Shown: positions 44,725 to 53,088 of the stretch, one piece after another
How the letters are laid out: the number at the start of each line of letters is the position of its first letter
Position numbering within the stretch: the first letter of the stretch is position 1
Source: Holdemanella sp. MSK.7.32
Lineage (GTDB): Bacteria; Bacillota_I; Bacilli_A; Erysipelotrichales; Erysipelotrichaceae
DNA length: 53,088 bases
Direction: 5' to 3'
Assembly (NCBI RefSeq): GCF_024460475.1
Contig: NZ_JANFYN010000013.1
Span: 1-53,088, forward strand
Notes under the pieces: model-generated
Told to the model about the DNA's origin: nothing
The model's database searches: none
Seen by the model: only the letters and a program-made list of their open reading frames with translations
Position numbers and translations under genes: made by a program

Positions 44725-45799
44725 ACTTTTGAACAAAATTTATTTTTTGTATAAAAATTAATTTAGCTTTTTCAAAAAGCACGCTTAAGATTGTACAAAG
44801 GCATAAAGTCCATATAACAATCAATAAAGCATTCTTTGGTAAACACGCTATCCATTGTAATCGACATTCTCCAGTAAAAAACATAGAATGTAAAAACCAA
44901 ATGTTCATACTGTGTTTTGAAAGTATTGAAATTGTCTTTGCTTTTTTATTTACTTTTCGTGTTATATAAATCAAACTGAATATAAACACTGAAATCATTA
45001 ATGTTTCAAGGAAATATCCTCTATACCATCCATATTTAGAACGAATAATGATTATTAAGACTAATACTAAAGCTACTATAAAATTAATTATGTATTTATT
45101 ATATGCAGATAAACTTGTTTCTAGTTTTTCAAACACATGATTTACTGCAATAATGTAACCAACTAATACAACACCAACATAGAAAAATAAATCACAGTTG
45201 TTAATAATAATAAATATTTCTCTTCCTGTTCGTAGAAGCAAATCTAAATTTTTATTATATAAATAACCTGAAACTAAAAAAATGAATATAATTTGAAAAA
45301 GCCATAATTTTGATTTTTTTATTTTAATAATCAAACCCGCTAGTGCCATAATGATAAAATAGAAAAATACATACCATGCAAAACTAACGCAAACTTTACC
45401 ATCCATCATAGTCAAATGTAGGCCAAACATGTTAAATAATATTTGTCTGTATGGAGGTAACTCATTTAATACAAATCCAACAATTAAAAACAACAATGCT
45501 ATGATCCAATAGTTTATAAACAAATTTTTTACTTTATCAAAACGATACTTTATACTCTTATATTTATCTGAGTTGTAATACATAGTATAACCTGTAATAA
45601 ACGCAAAAATTGAAACACAAATTTTGGCAAATTGCCCAAAAGATTCACAAACATTCCAATTATTTATTATCCAATAATGAATGTCGCTCTTTCCTGCAAA
45701 CCATATAGGGAAAGCCCAGAAATGATGAAACACCATTAAAACAATCGCAACTGCTTTTAAAAAAGTCACATCATCTCTAGACAAAAATTGTTTGTTCAT
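44723..45799 (-). CDS. acyltransferase family 3 (OafA/WecH-like) membrane protein
   Basis: The 358-residue protein has about 10 membrane helices. The family signature RDDVTFLKAVAIVLMVFHHF is at the N-terminus, where arginine and histidine are the conserved catalytic or binding residues. Such proteins O-acylate surface polysaccharides from the cytoplasmic acetyl-CoA pool. It lies 3 bases after rfbD, so it probably modifies the rhamnose-containing polymer. Confidence 0.88.
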   Translation of the reverse strand: MNKQFLSRDDVTFLKAVAIVLMVFHHFWAFPIWFAGKSDIHYWIINNWNVCESFGQFAKICVSIFAFITGYTMYYNSDKYKSIKYRFDKVKNLFINYWIIALLFLIVGFVLNELPPYRQILFNMFGLHLTMMDGKVCVSFAWYVFFYFIIMALAGLIIKIKKSKLWLFQIIFIFLVSGYLYNKNLDLLLRTGREIFIIINNCDLFFYVGVVLVGYIIAVNHVFEKLETSLSAYNKYIINFIVALVLVLIIIIRSKYGWYRGYFLETLMISVFIFSLIYITRKVNKKAKTISILSKHSMNIWFLHSMFFTGECRLQWIACLPKNALLIVIWTLCLCTILSVLFEKAKLIFIQKINFVQK

Positions 45800-45801
45800 T
45801 G

Positions 45802-46716
45802 TTATCCATCAATTTCTTTCAAATAACGTGCCAATGCATCCTGCCAAGTAGGTAATGCTTTAAATCCATTTTCTACGAGTTTAGATTTCTCCAAACGAGA
45901 ATTAAATGGTCTTGCAGCCTTTGATAAACCATACTCTTCTGTCGTTACAGGATTTACTTTCGTTGTATATCCAGCTTGTTTAAAGATTTCACACGCAAAA
46001 TCATACCAGCTTATATATCCACCTTCATTAGTCGCATGATAGTAGCCATATTTATCGGTTTCAATCATGTCTACTAATAATCTGGCTAAGTCAAATGTAT
46101 AAGTTGGAGTTCCAATTTGATCATTTACAACTCGTAATGTATCAAATTTCTTTCCCACATTTAACATGGTCTTAATAAAGTTATTTCCATTCTTTCCAAA
46201 TACCCACGCAATACGAACAATAAAATACTTAGATAACGTATTTGAAACAGCTAGTTCTCCACCAAGCTTAGTCTGACCATATACATTCAACGGTTTATAA
46301 TCCTTACAATCCGGTTGCCAAGGCTCTGTTCCTTGTCCATCAAATACATAATCAGTAGAAATATAGACCATCTTCGCATCTACTTCTTTACAAGCATCCG
46401 CAATATTTTGTGTTCCATCCACATTAATAGCTTTTACCTTAGCCTGTTTATCTTCATCCTCTGCTAAATCTACCGCAGTCCATGCTGCACAGTGCACAAC
46501 GACATCTGGATTCACTGTTTTAATTGTATTCATTACAGCTTCTTTGTTTGTGATATCCAAAGATACATATTCAGCTGTAGTTACATAAGAACCATCCTGA
46601 ATACCACTATAGCTTTCAGCTAAGTCTGTACCTACACCAACATATCCTCTAGAAGCCAATTCATTCATTACATCATGACCTAATTGTCCAGCCACACCTG
46701 TCACAAAAATCTTCAT
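45802..46716 (-). CDS. rfbD: dTDP-4-dehydrorhamnose reductase
   Basis: The 304-residue SDR enzyme has VTGVAGQLGHDV at residues 5-16, YISTDYVFDG, the catalytic YGQTK near residue 145 and RIAWVFG. It performs the last step of dTDP-L-rhamnose synthesis with NADPH. It follows rfbB by 40 bases with a terminator-like hairpin between them, so its expression may be lower than that of rfbACB. Confidence 0.95.
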   Translation of the reverse strand: MKIFVTGVAGQLGHDVMNELASRGYVGVGTDLAESYSGIQDGSYVTTAEYVSLDITNKEAVMNTIKTVNPDVVVHCAAWTAVDLAEDEDKQAKVKAINVDGTQNIADACKEVDAKMVYISTDYVFDGQGTEPWQPDCKDYKPLNVYGQTKLGGELAVSNTLSKYFIVRIAWVFGKNGNNFIKTMLNVGKKFDTLRVVNDQIGTPTYTFDLARLLVDMIETDKYGYYHATNEGGYISWYDFACEIFKQAGYTTKVNPVTTEEYGLSKAARPFNSRLEKSKLVENGFKALPTWQDALARYLKEIDG

Positions 46717-46740
46717 AAGAAAACCTTCCTTTCATTTAAG

Positions 46741-46768
46741 AAGAAAAGCTAAAGATTATTCCTTAGCT
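46741..46768 (-). terminator. possible partial terminator between rfbB and rfbD
   Basis: The minus strand has AGCTAAGG/CTTTAGCT with loop AATAAT and then TTTTCTTCTT. The U-tract is interrupted, so read-through is likely. Confidence 0.5.
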
Positions 46769-47790
46769 CTTCCTTTTTCTACATACATCTTTTCAAAATA
46801 GTTTTGGTATTCACCACTAATGATGTTTTCCCACCATTCTTTATTGTCTAAATACCATTGGATTGTCATTGGAATACCTGTATCAAATGTATATTTTGGT
46901 TTCCATCCAAGTTCTGTTTCCAACTTCGTAGGATCAATCGCATAACGCATGTCATGACCTTTTCTATCTGTAACATAAGTAATTAAGCTTTCAGGTTTGT
47001 TTAATGCATGTAATACAGTCTTCACAACTTCTAAGTTTGTTCTTTCGTTGTGGCCACCTACATTATAAACTTCACCAACACGTCCCTTACGAACAATTAA
47101 GTCGATAGCTACACAGTGATCATATACATGTAACCAGTCACGTACGTTTTCACCAGTTCCATATACTGGAATTGTTTCATCATTTAATGCACGAGAAATA
47201 ATTAATGGAATTAATTTTTCTGGGAAATGATAAGGACCATAGTTATTTGAACAACGACTAATTGTTACTGGCAAACCATACGTTCTGTGGTATGCAAGTA
47301 CAAACAAGTCAGCACTTGCCTTCGCACTTGAATAAGGACTTGAAGTGTGAAGTGGAGTGTTTTCAGTAAAGAACAAGTCAGGACGGTCTAATGGTAAATC
47401 ACCATATACTTCGTCTGTAGATACTTGGTGATATCTTTGAATACCATACTTAACACAAGCATCTAATAATGTTGTTGTACCCATAACATTCGTTTTTACA
47501 AAGATTTCAGGATCTTCAATACTACGGTCAACATGACTTTCAGCCGCAAAGTTGACAACGACATCAAACTTTTCTTTTTCAAACAAATCCATGATAAATT
47601 CACGATCTGCAATATCACCCTTGATAAACTTATAGTTAGGCTTATCTTCTACAGGCTTACAAGTCTCTAAGTTACCTGCATACGTCAATTTATCCAAGTT
47701 TACAATCATATCCTCAGGATATTTATTTACCATATAATGTACAAAGTTTCCACCAATGAAACCAGCACCACCCGTTACTAAAATTTTCAT
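46756..47790 (-). CDS. rfbB: dTDP-glucose 4,6-dehydratase
   Basis: From the ATG at 47790 behind AAGGAG the enzyme has 344 residues. The frame is open 8 codons further, but that would start inside rfbC. It has VTGGAGFIGGNF, FAAESHVDRS, STDEVYG and the catalytic YSSAKAS. It converts dTDP-glucose to the 4-keto-6-deoxy form. The gene order here is rfbA-C-B-D. Confidence 0.95.
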   Translation of the reverse strand: MKILVTGGAGFIGGNFVHYMVNKYPEDMIVNLDKLTYAGNLETCKPVEDKPNYKFIKGDIADREFIMDLFEKEKFDVVVNFAAESHVDRSIEDPEIFVKTNVMGTTTLLDACVKYGIQRYHQVSTDEVYGDLPLDRPDLFFTENTPLHTSSPYSSAKASADLFVLAYHRTYGLPVTISRCSNNYGPYHFPEKLIPLIISRALNDETIPVYGTGENVRDWLHVYDHCVAIDLIVRKGRVGEVYNVGGHNERTNLEVVKTVLHALNKPESLITYVTDRKGHDMRYAIDPTKLETELGWKPKYTFDTGIPMTIQWYLDNKEWWENIISGEYQNYFEKMYVEKGRAKE

Positions 47791-47794
47791 TCTT

Positions 47795-48367
47795 TTATTC
47801 TCCTTCATATACAAATTGATTATTCGATTCCTCTAAAGTAGGACCAATCTGATCTTTTTCACTCAATACAGGCTCAATACCATTTAACAATGAACCCCAA
47901 TCTACATTACAAGTCGGATCATCATAACGCATACCACCCTCAGATTCCTTGTTGTATACATTATCGACCTTATATCTAAACTCAACATTATCCGTTAAAG
48001 TTAAGAATCCATGCGCAAATCCCTGAGGAATAAAGAACTGTCTATGATTCTCTTCACTCAATTCAACACTTACCCATTGACCAAATGTTGGACTTCCCTT
48101 ACGAATATCCACAGCCACATCAATGACTGTACCCTTCGTACAAGAAACCAATTTACTCTGTGCATAAGGCGGATTTTGCCAGTGCAAACCACGAAGCGTA
48201 CCCTTTTGAGCACTAAAAGACATATTGTCCTGTACAAAATCTACTGTAATACCCATCTTCTCATATTTAGGCTTCGAATACGTCTCCGTAAAATACCCTC
48301 TATGATCACCAAATACATCCGTATCAATAATCAATACTCCAGGAATCTTTGTTTCAGTTACCTTCAT
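47795..48367 (-). CDS. rfbC: dTDP-4-dehydrorhamnose 3,5-epimerase
   Basis: The 190-residue cupin-fold epimerase (ATG at 48367, GGGGGG site) has FVQDNMSFS, GTLRGLHWQ with the catalytic histidine, and IPQGFAHGFLTL. A TTG five codons earlier is a less likely start. It lies directly after rfbA. Confidence 0.94.
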   Translation of the reverse strand: MKVTETKIPGVLIIDTDVFGDHRGYFTETYSKPKYEKMGITVDFVQDNMSFSAQKGTLRGLHWQNPPYAQSKLVSCTKGTVIDVAVDIRKGSPTFGQWVSVELSEENHRQFFIPQGFAHGFLTLTDNVEFRYKVDNVYNKESEGGMRYDDPTCNVDWGSLLNGIEPVLSEKDQIGPTLEESNNQFVYEGE

Positions 48368-48382
48368 CACTATACCCCCCAA

Positions 48383-49261
48383 TTACTTAATATACTTACG
48401 ATCCATGATCTTCTTCAAATAAGCACCATACTGATTCTTCTTATAAATTTCATACGTAGCTGCCAATTCTTCATCACCAATCCAACCATTGTCATACGCA
48501 ATCTCTTCAAGACACGCAATCTTACGATGCTGGTGCTCCTCAATTGTCTTCACAAAATTTGTCGCATCCACTAAAGACTCATGCGTACCCGTATCCAACC
48601 AAGTAAATCCATCGCCAAGTAAAGTGACATTCAATTCACCATTCTCTAAATAAATACGGTTCAAATCTGTGATTTCCAATTCACCACGAGCACTCGGCTT
48701 TAAATTCTTCGCATACTCAACCACTTTATTATCATAGAAATACAATCCAGTTACCGCATAATTTGACTTAGGATGTAAAGGTTTTTCTTCAAGACTAATC
48801 GCCTTACCCTCAGAATCAAATTCTACAACGCCAAAACGTTCAGGATCCTCTACATAATAACCAAATACGGTAGCCCCAACTTCATTTTCAGCCGCTGCAC
48901 GAAGACGTTTCGTCAAACCATGACCATGGAAAATATTATCACCCAAAATCATCGCACAACTATCATTACCAATGAACTCTTCACCCAAAATAAACGCTTG
49001 GGCAAGTCCATCTGGACTTGGCTGAACCTTATAAGAAAGCTCAATACCAAATTGATGACCATCACCCAATAGCTCTTTAAAACGAGGTGTATCATCCGGA
49101 GTTGAAATAATTAAAATCTCACGAATCCCAGCCTGCATTAAAATAGACATAGGATAATAAATCATAGGCTTGTCATAAATAGGAAGTAATTGTTTACTAG
49201 TCACCTTAGTCAAAGGATACAAACGAGTACCACTACCACCAGCTAAAATAATACCTTTCAT
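48383..49261 (-). CDS. rfbA: glucose-1-phosphate thymidylyltransferase
   Basis: The 292-residue nucleotidyltransferase has ILAGGSGTRLYPLT, PIYDKPMIYYP, ILGDNIFHG and WLDTGTHESL. It makes dTDP-glucose, the entry to the rhamnose pathway. It is the first gene of the rfb operon, with ATG behind GGAGG. Confidence 0.95.
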   Translation of the reverse strand: MKGIILAGGSGTRLYPLTKVTSKQLLPIYDKPMIYYPMSILMQAGIREILIISTPDDTPRFKELLGDGHQFGIELSYKVQPSPDGLAQAFILGEEFIGNDSCAMILGDNIFHGHGLTKRLRAAAENEVGATVFGYYVEDPERFGVVEFDSEGKAISLEEKPLHPKSNYAVTGLYFYDNKVVEYAKNLKPSARGELEITDLNRIYLENGELNVTLLGDGFTWLDTGTHESLVDATNFVKTIEEHQHRKIACLEEIAYDNGWIGDEELAATYEIYKKNQYGAYLKKIMDRKYIK

Positions 49262-49285
49262 AATAGATCCTCCATAATTAAATCA

Positions 49286-49294
49286 ATTATATCA
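49286..49294 (-). promoter_or_regulatory. extended -10 promoter of the rfb operon
   Basis: The minus strand reads TGATATAAT, a perfect extended -10 (TGn plus TATAAT), without a recognisable -35 box. A CCCTGAC/GTTAGGG hairpin at about 49310-49328 lies just upstream, within the 126-base divergent intergenic region. Confidence 0.6.
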
Positions 49295-49338
49295 CACATA
49301 TAAAATAAACCCTAACATAACGTCAGGGTCAAGAATAA

Positions 49339-49367
49339 TTGTACAAAAAATTGTTTTAAGCTAGAAT
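49339..49367 (+). promoter_or_regulatory. promoter of the plus-strand glycosyltransferase gene
   Basis: TTGTAC (49339-49344), 17 bp, TAGAAT (49362-49367), then ACGAGGT and the ATG at 49388. Confidence 0.6.
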
Positions 49368-49387
49368 GTAATTACGAGGTATACAAC

Positions 49388-50875
49388 ATGAAAACGGTAC
49401 TAATCACAAATCTTTATTTACAAAAATACACAGGTTCTGAACTTCACGTTATAGACATAGCCAATGAATTCAAAAAAAACAATTATGACGTTACTATAGC
49501 TGTATTTTCTAAAAGCTATCCCTTATTAGCTGAATGCGAAAACTTTAAAGTTGTTGAATTATCAGACAAATCTCTAGATAATACAAAATTCGATATTTTA
49601 TTCATTCAACACTACCCTACATTAGACTATTTGAAAACTCACTATCATATTCAATATAAACATCTCATCATTTCAAAACTTTCTTCTTTTAACGGTTTTG
49701 AAACACTGCCAGACGAATATAAAACAGCAGACTTAATTTCTGTAGTCAGTCAAGAATGTAAAGAATCCATTTCAAATCTTACGGATAATATCTACGTCTT
49801 TAAAAACTCAGTATCTGATAACTTCTTTTCATTACCAAAAAGAAACACTTATACTTTAAAAAATATCGCAATTATTTCAAATCACGTTCCAGAAGAACTA
49901 TATGCATTAAAAGAACAATTAAATGAATATACTGTTCAAATTATCGGTGCTGGTAACACACCTACGCTAGTAACACCTACAATCCTATCCAAATTTGATT
50001 TAGTCATTACTATTGGTAGAACTGTACAGCAATGCTTTGCCGCAAGAATTCCAGTATACGTATATGATCACTTTGGTGGCCCCGGATATATTACCAAAGA
50101 AAACATCCAGAAAGCTCAAGACTTTAACTTCTCAGGCAGAGGATTTAATAAAAAACAAACACAAGAAATCTTTCAAGATATCATAAACAATTATGAAAAT
50201 AATTTAAGTAATTTATCTTACTTGAATGAATATGCCCAAGAAAACTTTTCTTTAACCAAAACATTCAATTCGATGTTGCAAATCGTTACAAATCATACAA
50301 GTAATGAATTCAAATCTTTAAAGCCATACAATGAACTAGAAAACATTCGAATTCAAACTTATTCTGAAATGATGCCATTTACTCCATATATTCATACAGA
50401 CTATCTAAATGAATCACAATTCTATTACACAGACGAAACAAATGAATTAAATGAAAATAACAGTTACTCTTGGCCTATCACAAATGGCTACACAATAGAA
50501 AGACATTTCAATATTTCTAGTAATGAATATTTTAGATTTGATCCAGCAAAGAAACCTTGTAAATGTAAACTGGTAGAAATCATAGTCGATGACAAGAAAC
50601 TAAATTTAGCCAATGTAACTAGTAATAGTATCCATAAAGATAGCTCATTTGACTACTTTCTGACTAGTGATTCAAATTATACAATTTATTCTAAAATTAC
50701 AAACAATGTTTCTATTAAGTACCTCGTACAACCACTAACTTATGTGGATATGGAAATGATAGTAACAGAAAAAAACAGGGAAATGAATGAGTTAGTATTA
50801 AAATGTAATACACTATATGACAAAGCTCATCCTATTCAAACTTTTAATAAAAAAAGACGCAATAAACATAAATAG
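49388..50875 (+). CDS. glycosyltransferase-like protein with an unrecognised C-terminal domain
   Basis: The 495-residue protein starts like a GT-B transferase (TNLYLQKYTGSELHVIDIAN), and AVFSKSYPLL and FIQHYPTLDY follow as in GT4 N-domains. The middle part keeps IGAGNTP and VITIGRTVQQCFAARIPV and YVYDHFGGPGY, a weak version of the donor-binding domain (to about residue 310). The C-terminal 185 residues (from about KPYNELENIR) form a beta-rich region I do not recognise. It ends in a basic tail (KKRRNKHK). It is transcribed away from rfbA. A link to the same surface glycan is likely from position only. Confidence 0.72.
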   Translation: MKTVLITNLYLQKYTGSELHVIDIANEFKKNNYDVTIAVFSKSYPLLAECENFKVVELSDKSLDNTKFDILFIQHYPTLDYLKTHYHIQYKHLIISKLSSFNGFETLPDEYKTADLISVVSQECKESISNLTDNIYVFKNSVSDNFFSLPKRNTYTLKNIAIISNHVPEELYALKEQLNEYTVQIIGAGNTPTLVTPTILSKFDLVITIGRTVQQCFAARIPVYVYDHFGGPGYITKENIQKAQDFNFSGRGFNKKQTQEIFQDIINNYENNLSNLSYLNEYAQENFSLTKTFNSMLQIVTNHTSNEFKSLKPYNELENIRIQTYSEMMPFTPYIHTDYLNESQFYYTDETNELNENNSYSWPITNGYTIERHFNISSNEYFRFDPAKKPCKCKLVEIIVDDKKLNLANVTSNSIHKDSSFDYFLTSDSNYTIYSKITNNVSIKYLVQPLTYVDMEMIVTEKNREMNELVLKCNTLYDKAHPIQTFNKKRRNKHK

Positions 50876-50941
50876 TGTTTTACAAAGTCGTTCTCTAAAA
50901 AATCGATGTGAAGTGTTTGGCAGATTGCTTTATAATTGCTT

Positions 50942-50972
50942 ATGGCCCCAGACAACTGTTGTCTAGGGCCAT
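50942..50972. terminator. strong bidirectional terminator between convergent genes
   Basis: ATGGCCCCAGACAAC/TTGTCTAGGGCCAT forms a stem of about 14 pairs, with one mismatch and a 2-base loop. TTTTAT follows on the plus strand and the minus strand has an A+T-rich tail. It separates the plus-strand glycosyltransferase from the minus-strand module at 51 kb. Confidence 0.88.
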
Positions 50973-51074
50973 TTTATGATTGATTTGATTTCTAGTAAAA
51001 AAGTCATAGACTCCCTAAAGCTTTTGGATTATACCAACATATCACTTTTTTGATAAACAGTGAAACTTCATGCA

Positions 51075-51632
51075 TCACCTAATTAATTTTTCCATTTTTT
51101 TCTTCTCTTTTCTTAAAGAGTGTTTATTTAAAAAGTCATAATACAAAATTTTAATAAAGGACAACTGATATACTGAATTGTAGAATTTATGCACTTTATA
51201 TTGAACACATGATTTATAGTAACTAAATTCATCTAGAGCATTACAATTTTGCATTAATAATTCTATATTTTCATTTATAGCTATAATATCATTCTTCAAT
51301 TCCATATAAAGCGAAGGATTATATAGTTGGAAAAAATATAATTTTTCTTTTACTTGAGATAAAGAATCTATGCAATCATCATAATTATCATACGAGCATT
51401 CTTCTAAAAGATGGTATATTTTTTCGGGGAATTGCTTTAATAAATCATCTTCAAATACTTCCTTATACAAATTTTTTGTTTCATCAACTCTATAAATTTT
51501 TCTTGTAGTATACAAAGCAAACACAGAAACAATAAACGACATAATAGCAATCATAGAATCTAAACCAAATTTTTGAGTATTGCCAATAGTATTCACCACA
51601 TATTCAATCGTTTTAAACTTAATTAAATTCAT
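51075..51632 (-). CDS. single-helix membrane protein of the ATPase/STAS module
   Basis: The 185-residue protein has one clear membrane helix (FGLDSMIAIMSFIVSVFALYT, about residues 22-42), followed by a predicted cytoplasmic, strongly helical domain ending in a basic segment (LRKEKKKMEK). I do not recognise the family. The ATG at 51632 follows AGAGGATC, 14 bases after the STAS-like gene, so it is the third gene of the module. It could be a membrane-tethered effector or sensor controlled by the two upstream proteins. Confidence 0.65.
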   Translation of the reverse strand: MNLIKFKTIEYVVNTIGNTQKFGLDSMIAIMSFIVSVFALYTTRKIYRVDETKNLYKEVFEDDLLKQFPEKIYHLLEECSYDNYDDCIDSLSQVKEKLYFFQLYNPSLYMELKNDIIAINENIELLMQNCNALDEFSYYKSCVQYKVHKFYNSVYQLSFIKILYYDFLNKHSLRKEKKKMEKLIR

Positions 51633-51646
51633 TCGATAATGATCCT

Positions 51647-51934
51647 CTAAAATTTAATATTTCTATTTAATCGTTCTTGTAACATTTCGTTATCAGACTT
51701 CAAAGTAATAAGTTGTAGAACTTTTTCTTTTCCATATTTATTTACCAAATCTTTTATCAATCCTTGAATAAAAGAAATTGAAACGCCTTTTATCTGAATA
51801 GGAAAATATATTTCATTCTCTTCATCTAATTTTAACTGATCTTTTATTTGTTTTAAATATACTTCTTGCCCATAGGGATTTCCTGCTATATGAGAAAGAG
51901 ATTTATCAAAATATAAATTAATTTTATTCATCAT
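51647..51934 (-). CDS. STAS-like DUF4325 protein
   Basis: The 95-residue protein matches the DUF4325 pattern: an N-terminal ...GNPYGQEVYLKQI segment, then a beta strand and the helix region GVSISFIQGLIKDLVNKYG, and VLQLITLKSDN near the end. STAS-like domains are typical antagonists of GHKL serine kinases. Its start overlaps the end of the ATPase gene by 11 bases, the translational coupling usual for such switch pairs. A serine at the expected phosphorylation site (VSISF) is present but unproven. Confidence 0.75.
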   Translation of the reverse strand: MMNKINLYFDKSLSHIAGNPYGQEVYLKQIKDQLKLDEENEIYFPIQIKGVSISFIQGLIKDLVNKYGKEKVLQLITLKSDNEMLQERLNRNIKF

Positions 51935-53088
51935 TTTTCTCCTTGCTTGTTATTAAATTCAAAGAAAAAATAGTTCCTCCAAACGACATATCTGATTTTC
52001 CTAACGACTCTTCAGCAGGGATTGCAGATAAATAATCATTTTCTTCATTAAATCCGATAAAAGTTTCGTCTTTTGGTTGAATAAATTTTTCTATTAAAAA
52101 CAACACTTTATTACCTGTTAGTATATAACAAAAATTATTTTCTGTCTTACCTAAAATGTTATAAATTATTTTTAACAGCCCAGTTCCTCCTGTATCCGAT
52201 TGATCTAGTCTTGATGATACACCCTTCTGAAACGCAGAAACCATATAAAAATATTCTTCATCATATCTTATAAAATACTTGTCAGATACAATTTCCCCAA
52301 AATGGTTTTTATGATTTTGTTTTGCTTTATCCAAATATTTAACTTTAATCCTTCCTTGCTGACTAGCCTGTAAAATATTCTGATAAAACAAATTTACAGA
52401 TACATTTGAAACCACAATTGATAAAATGTTTTTCTTTTGTCTTTTTTTATCTAGTCCATAGCCACATTCTATAGTTAAAATGCAATCTTCTTTTGTATGT
52501 TCTGTAGCATTAGAGCATAATTCTCCAATTACTTCTACACAGTCTTCTATATACACTTCATCTTTCAATTGACTTTGTAAAAAATTATAAGCATCAGTTG
52601 AAACATTGTTTATTTTTTTATTTACATTCTTATCATTTTTAATCAACTTTCTATATCTATGAAGATTCGTATAAGGAGCTTCTGATTCAAAATTATGTAT
52701 GTAATCTTTACGTTTCAAAATAAAACTTTGATTTGAATTTATAAAGTCACCAACTATGGATCCATCTATATAACTTTGAGAGTATTTTATAACACTAGGT
52801 CTAAATCTAATAGATACTGAACAATCACTATATTTTAAAAGAAGATATATAATATATTCAAAAACAACAATAGTTGCTAAATCTTTGATTATTTTTGCTT
52901 TTATTTCAATTCTTATTTTTCCATTTATTTCATGACTAATAATATACTTCACAGGCATTGCTAAATCATTCATTGCCTGTGCATCTAGAGAATCCCCTTT
53001 AATTTTTATTTTATATAGATTTCCGTACTTTTTTGAATATAACGGATGGGCAAGCCCATCCAATACGGTAAAATAAGTCCAGTTGATA
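51924..53088 (-). CDS. GHKL-type ATPase (anti-sigma/histidine-kinase-like), 5' end outside the window
   Basis: The frame stays open to the right edge (residues such as NWTYFTVLDGLAHPLY precede the first TTG at 53063), so the gene is partial. A nucleotide-binding GHKL domain occupies the C-terminal half, with the N-box ELCSNATEHT and the glycine-rich lid GGTGLLKIIYNI. No histidine phosphotransfer domain is visible, so it resembles serine kinases of the SpoIIAB/RsbW kind more than two-component kinases. The N-terminal 150 residues are not recognised. It is coupled to the STAS-like gene. Confidence 0.75.
   Translation of the reverse strand, partial: INWTYFTVLDGLAHPLYSKKYGNLYKIKIKGDSLDAQAMNDLAMPVKYIISHEINGKIRIEIKAKIIKDLATIVVFEYIIYLLLKYSDCSVSIRFRPSVIKYSQSYIDGSIVGDFINSNQSFILKRKDYIHNFESEAPYTNLHRYRKLIKNDKNVNKKINNVSTDAYNFLQSQLKDEVYIEDCVEVIGELCSNATEHTKEDCILTIECGYGLDKKRQKKNILSIVVSNVSVNLFYQNILQASQQGRIKVKYLDKAKQNHKNHFGEIVSDKYFIRYDEEYFYMVSAFQKGVSSRLDQSDTGGTGLLKIIYNILGKTENNFCYILTGNKVLFLIEKFIQPKDETFIGFNEENDYLSAIPAEESLGKSDMSFGGTIFSLNLITSKEKNDE

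Noticed and set aside
50976..51074. Possible coding remnant downstream of the bidirectional terminator
   Set aside because: Short frames with many stops on both strands and no recognisable motif.

Overview
The window is an AT-rich (roughly one third G+C) Bacillota segment. Three LytR-CpsA-Psr proteins, CpsB/C/D regulators, phosphocholine (Lic) genes and secreted proteins with choline-binding-like and ricin-type repeats suggest an Erysipelotrichia-like Gram-positive. This is an inference from gene content; the genus cannot be fixed from the sequence. Almost everything is encoded on the minus strand, so operons read from right to left. The theme is cell-surface polysaccharide: synthesis, phospho-decoration, export, attachment and remodelling.

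Layout. (1) 0.2-13.2 kb is a regulation and attachment block. It runs cpsC-cpsB-cpsD plus a PepSY-like lipoprotein, then a second initiating sugar transferase with a second CpsC and a CpsD paralogue that lacks the P-loop lysine. Three LCP ligases, a small membrane protein and a CapD/PglF-type sugar dehydratase follow. Most of these units are separated by intrinsic terminators, several of which overlap the next promoter. (2) 13.3-14.4 kb is a scar: a broken RES-domain gene apparently cut by an internally deleted IS21-family remnant. (3) 14.5-28.7 kb is a 15-gene capsule operon. It holds a priming transferase, an Alg14/Alg13-like pair, two GT4 transferases, two hexapeptide acetyltransferases, Wzy, Wzx, two LicD proteins, a TagB/F-like polymerase, a class V aminotransferase, a TagD-like cytidylyltransferase fused to a Gfo/Idh-type domain, and a GNAT enzyme. 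(4) 29.4-33.4 kb is a lic operon: a BCCT transporter, a LicC-like enzyme, and a fusion of winged helix, nucleotidyltransferase and choline kinase behind a strong promoter carrying a perfect 12-bp inverted repeat. (5) 33.4-42.2 kb has an ISXO2-like transposase ruin, an MBG-type surface protein and two giant secreted wall-active proteins. (6) 42.2-49.3 kb has a lipid kinase with an OpgB/LtaS-like phosphoglycerol transferase, then an acyltransferase and the dTDP-rhamnose genes. (7) 49.4-50.9 kb is the only intact plus-strand gene, a glycosyltransferase. (8) 51.1 kb to the end is a module of a GHKL ATPase (cut by the window edge), a STAS-like DUF4325 protein and a membrane protein.

How they fit together (inference). 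The capsule operon and rfb genes make a polymer carrying CDP-derived substituents. The lic genes supply CDP-choline, and the fused cytidylyltransferase supplies CDP-glycerol or a related alcohol. CpsBCD controls chain length and LCP proteins attach the polymer to the wall. The two secreted proteins may bind the decorated wall, one through choline-binding-like repeats. The most unusual items are the cytidylyltransferase/Gfo fusion with its neighbours, the lic fusion with its putative autoregulatory site, the CpsD-like protein without a P-loop lysine, the hairpin in the capsule leader, and the ATPase/STAS/membrane module.
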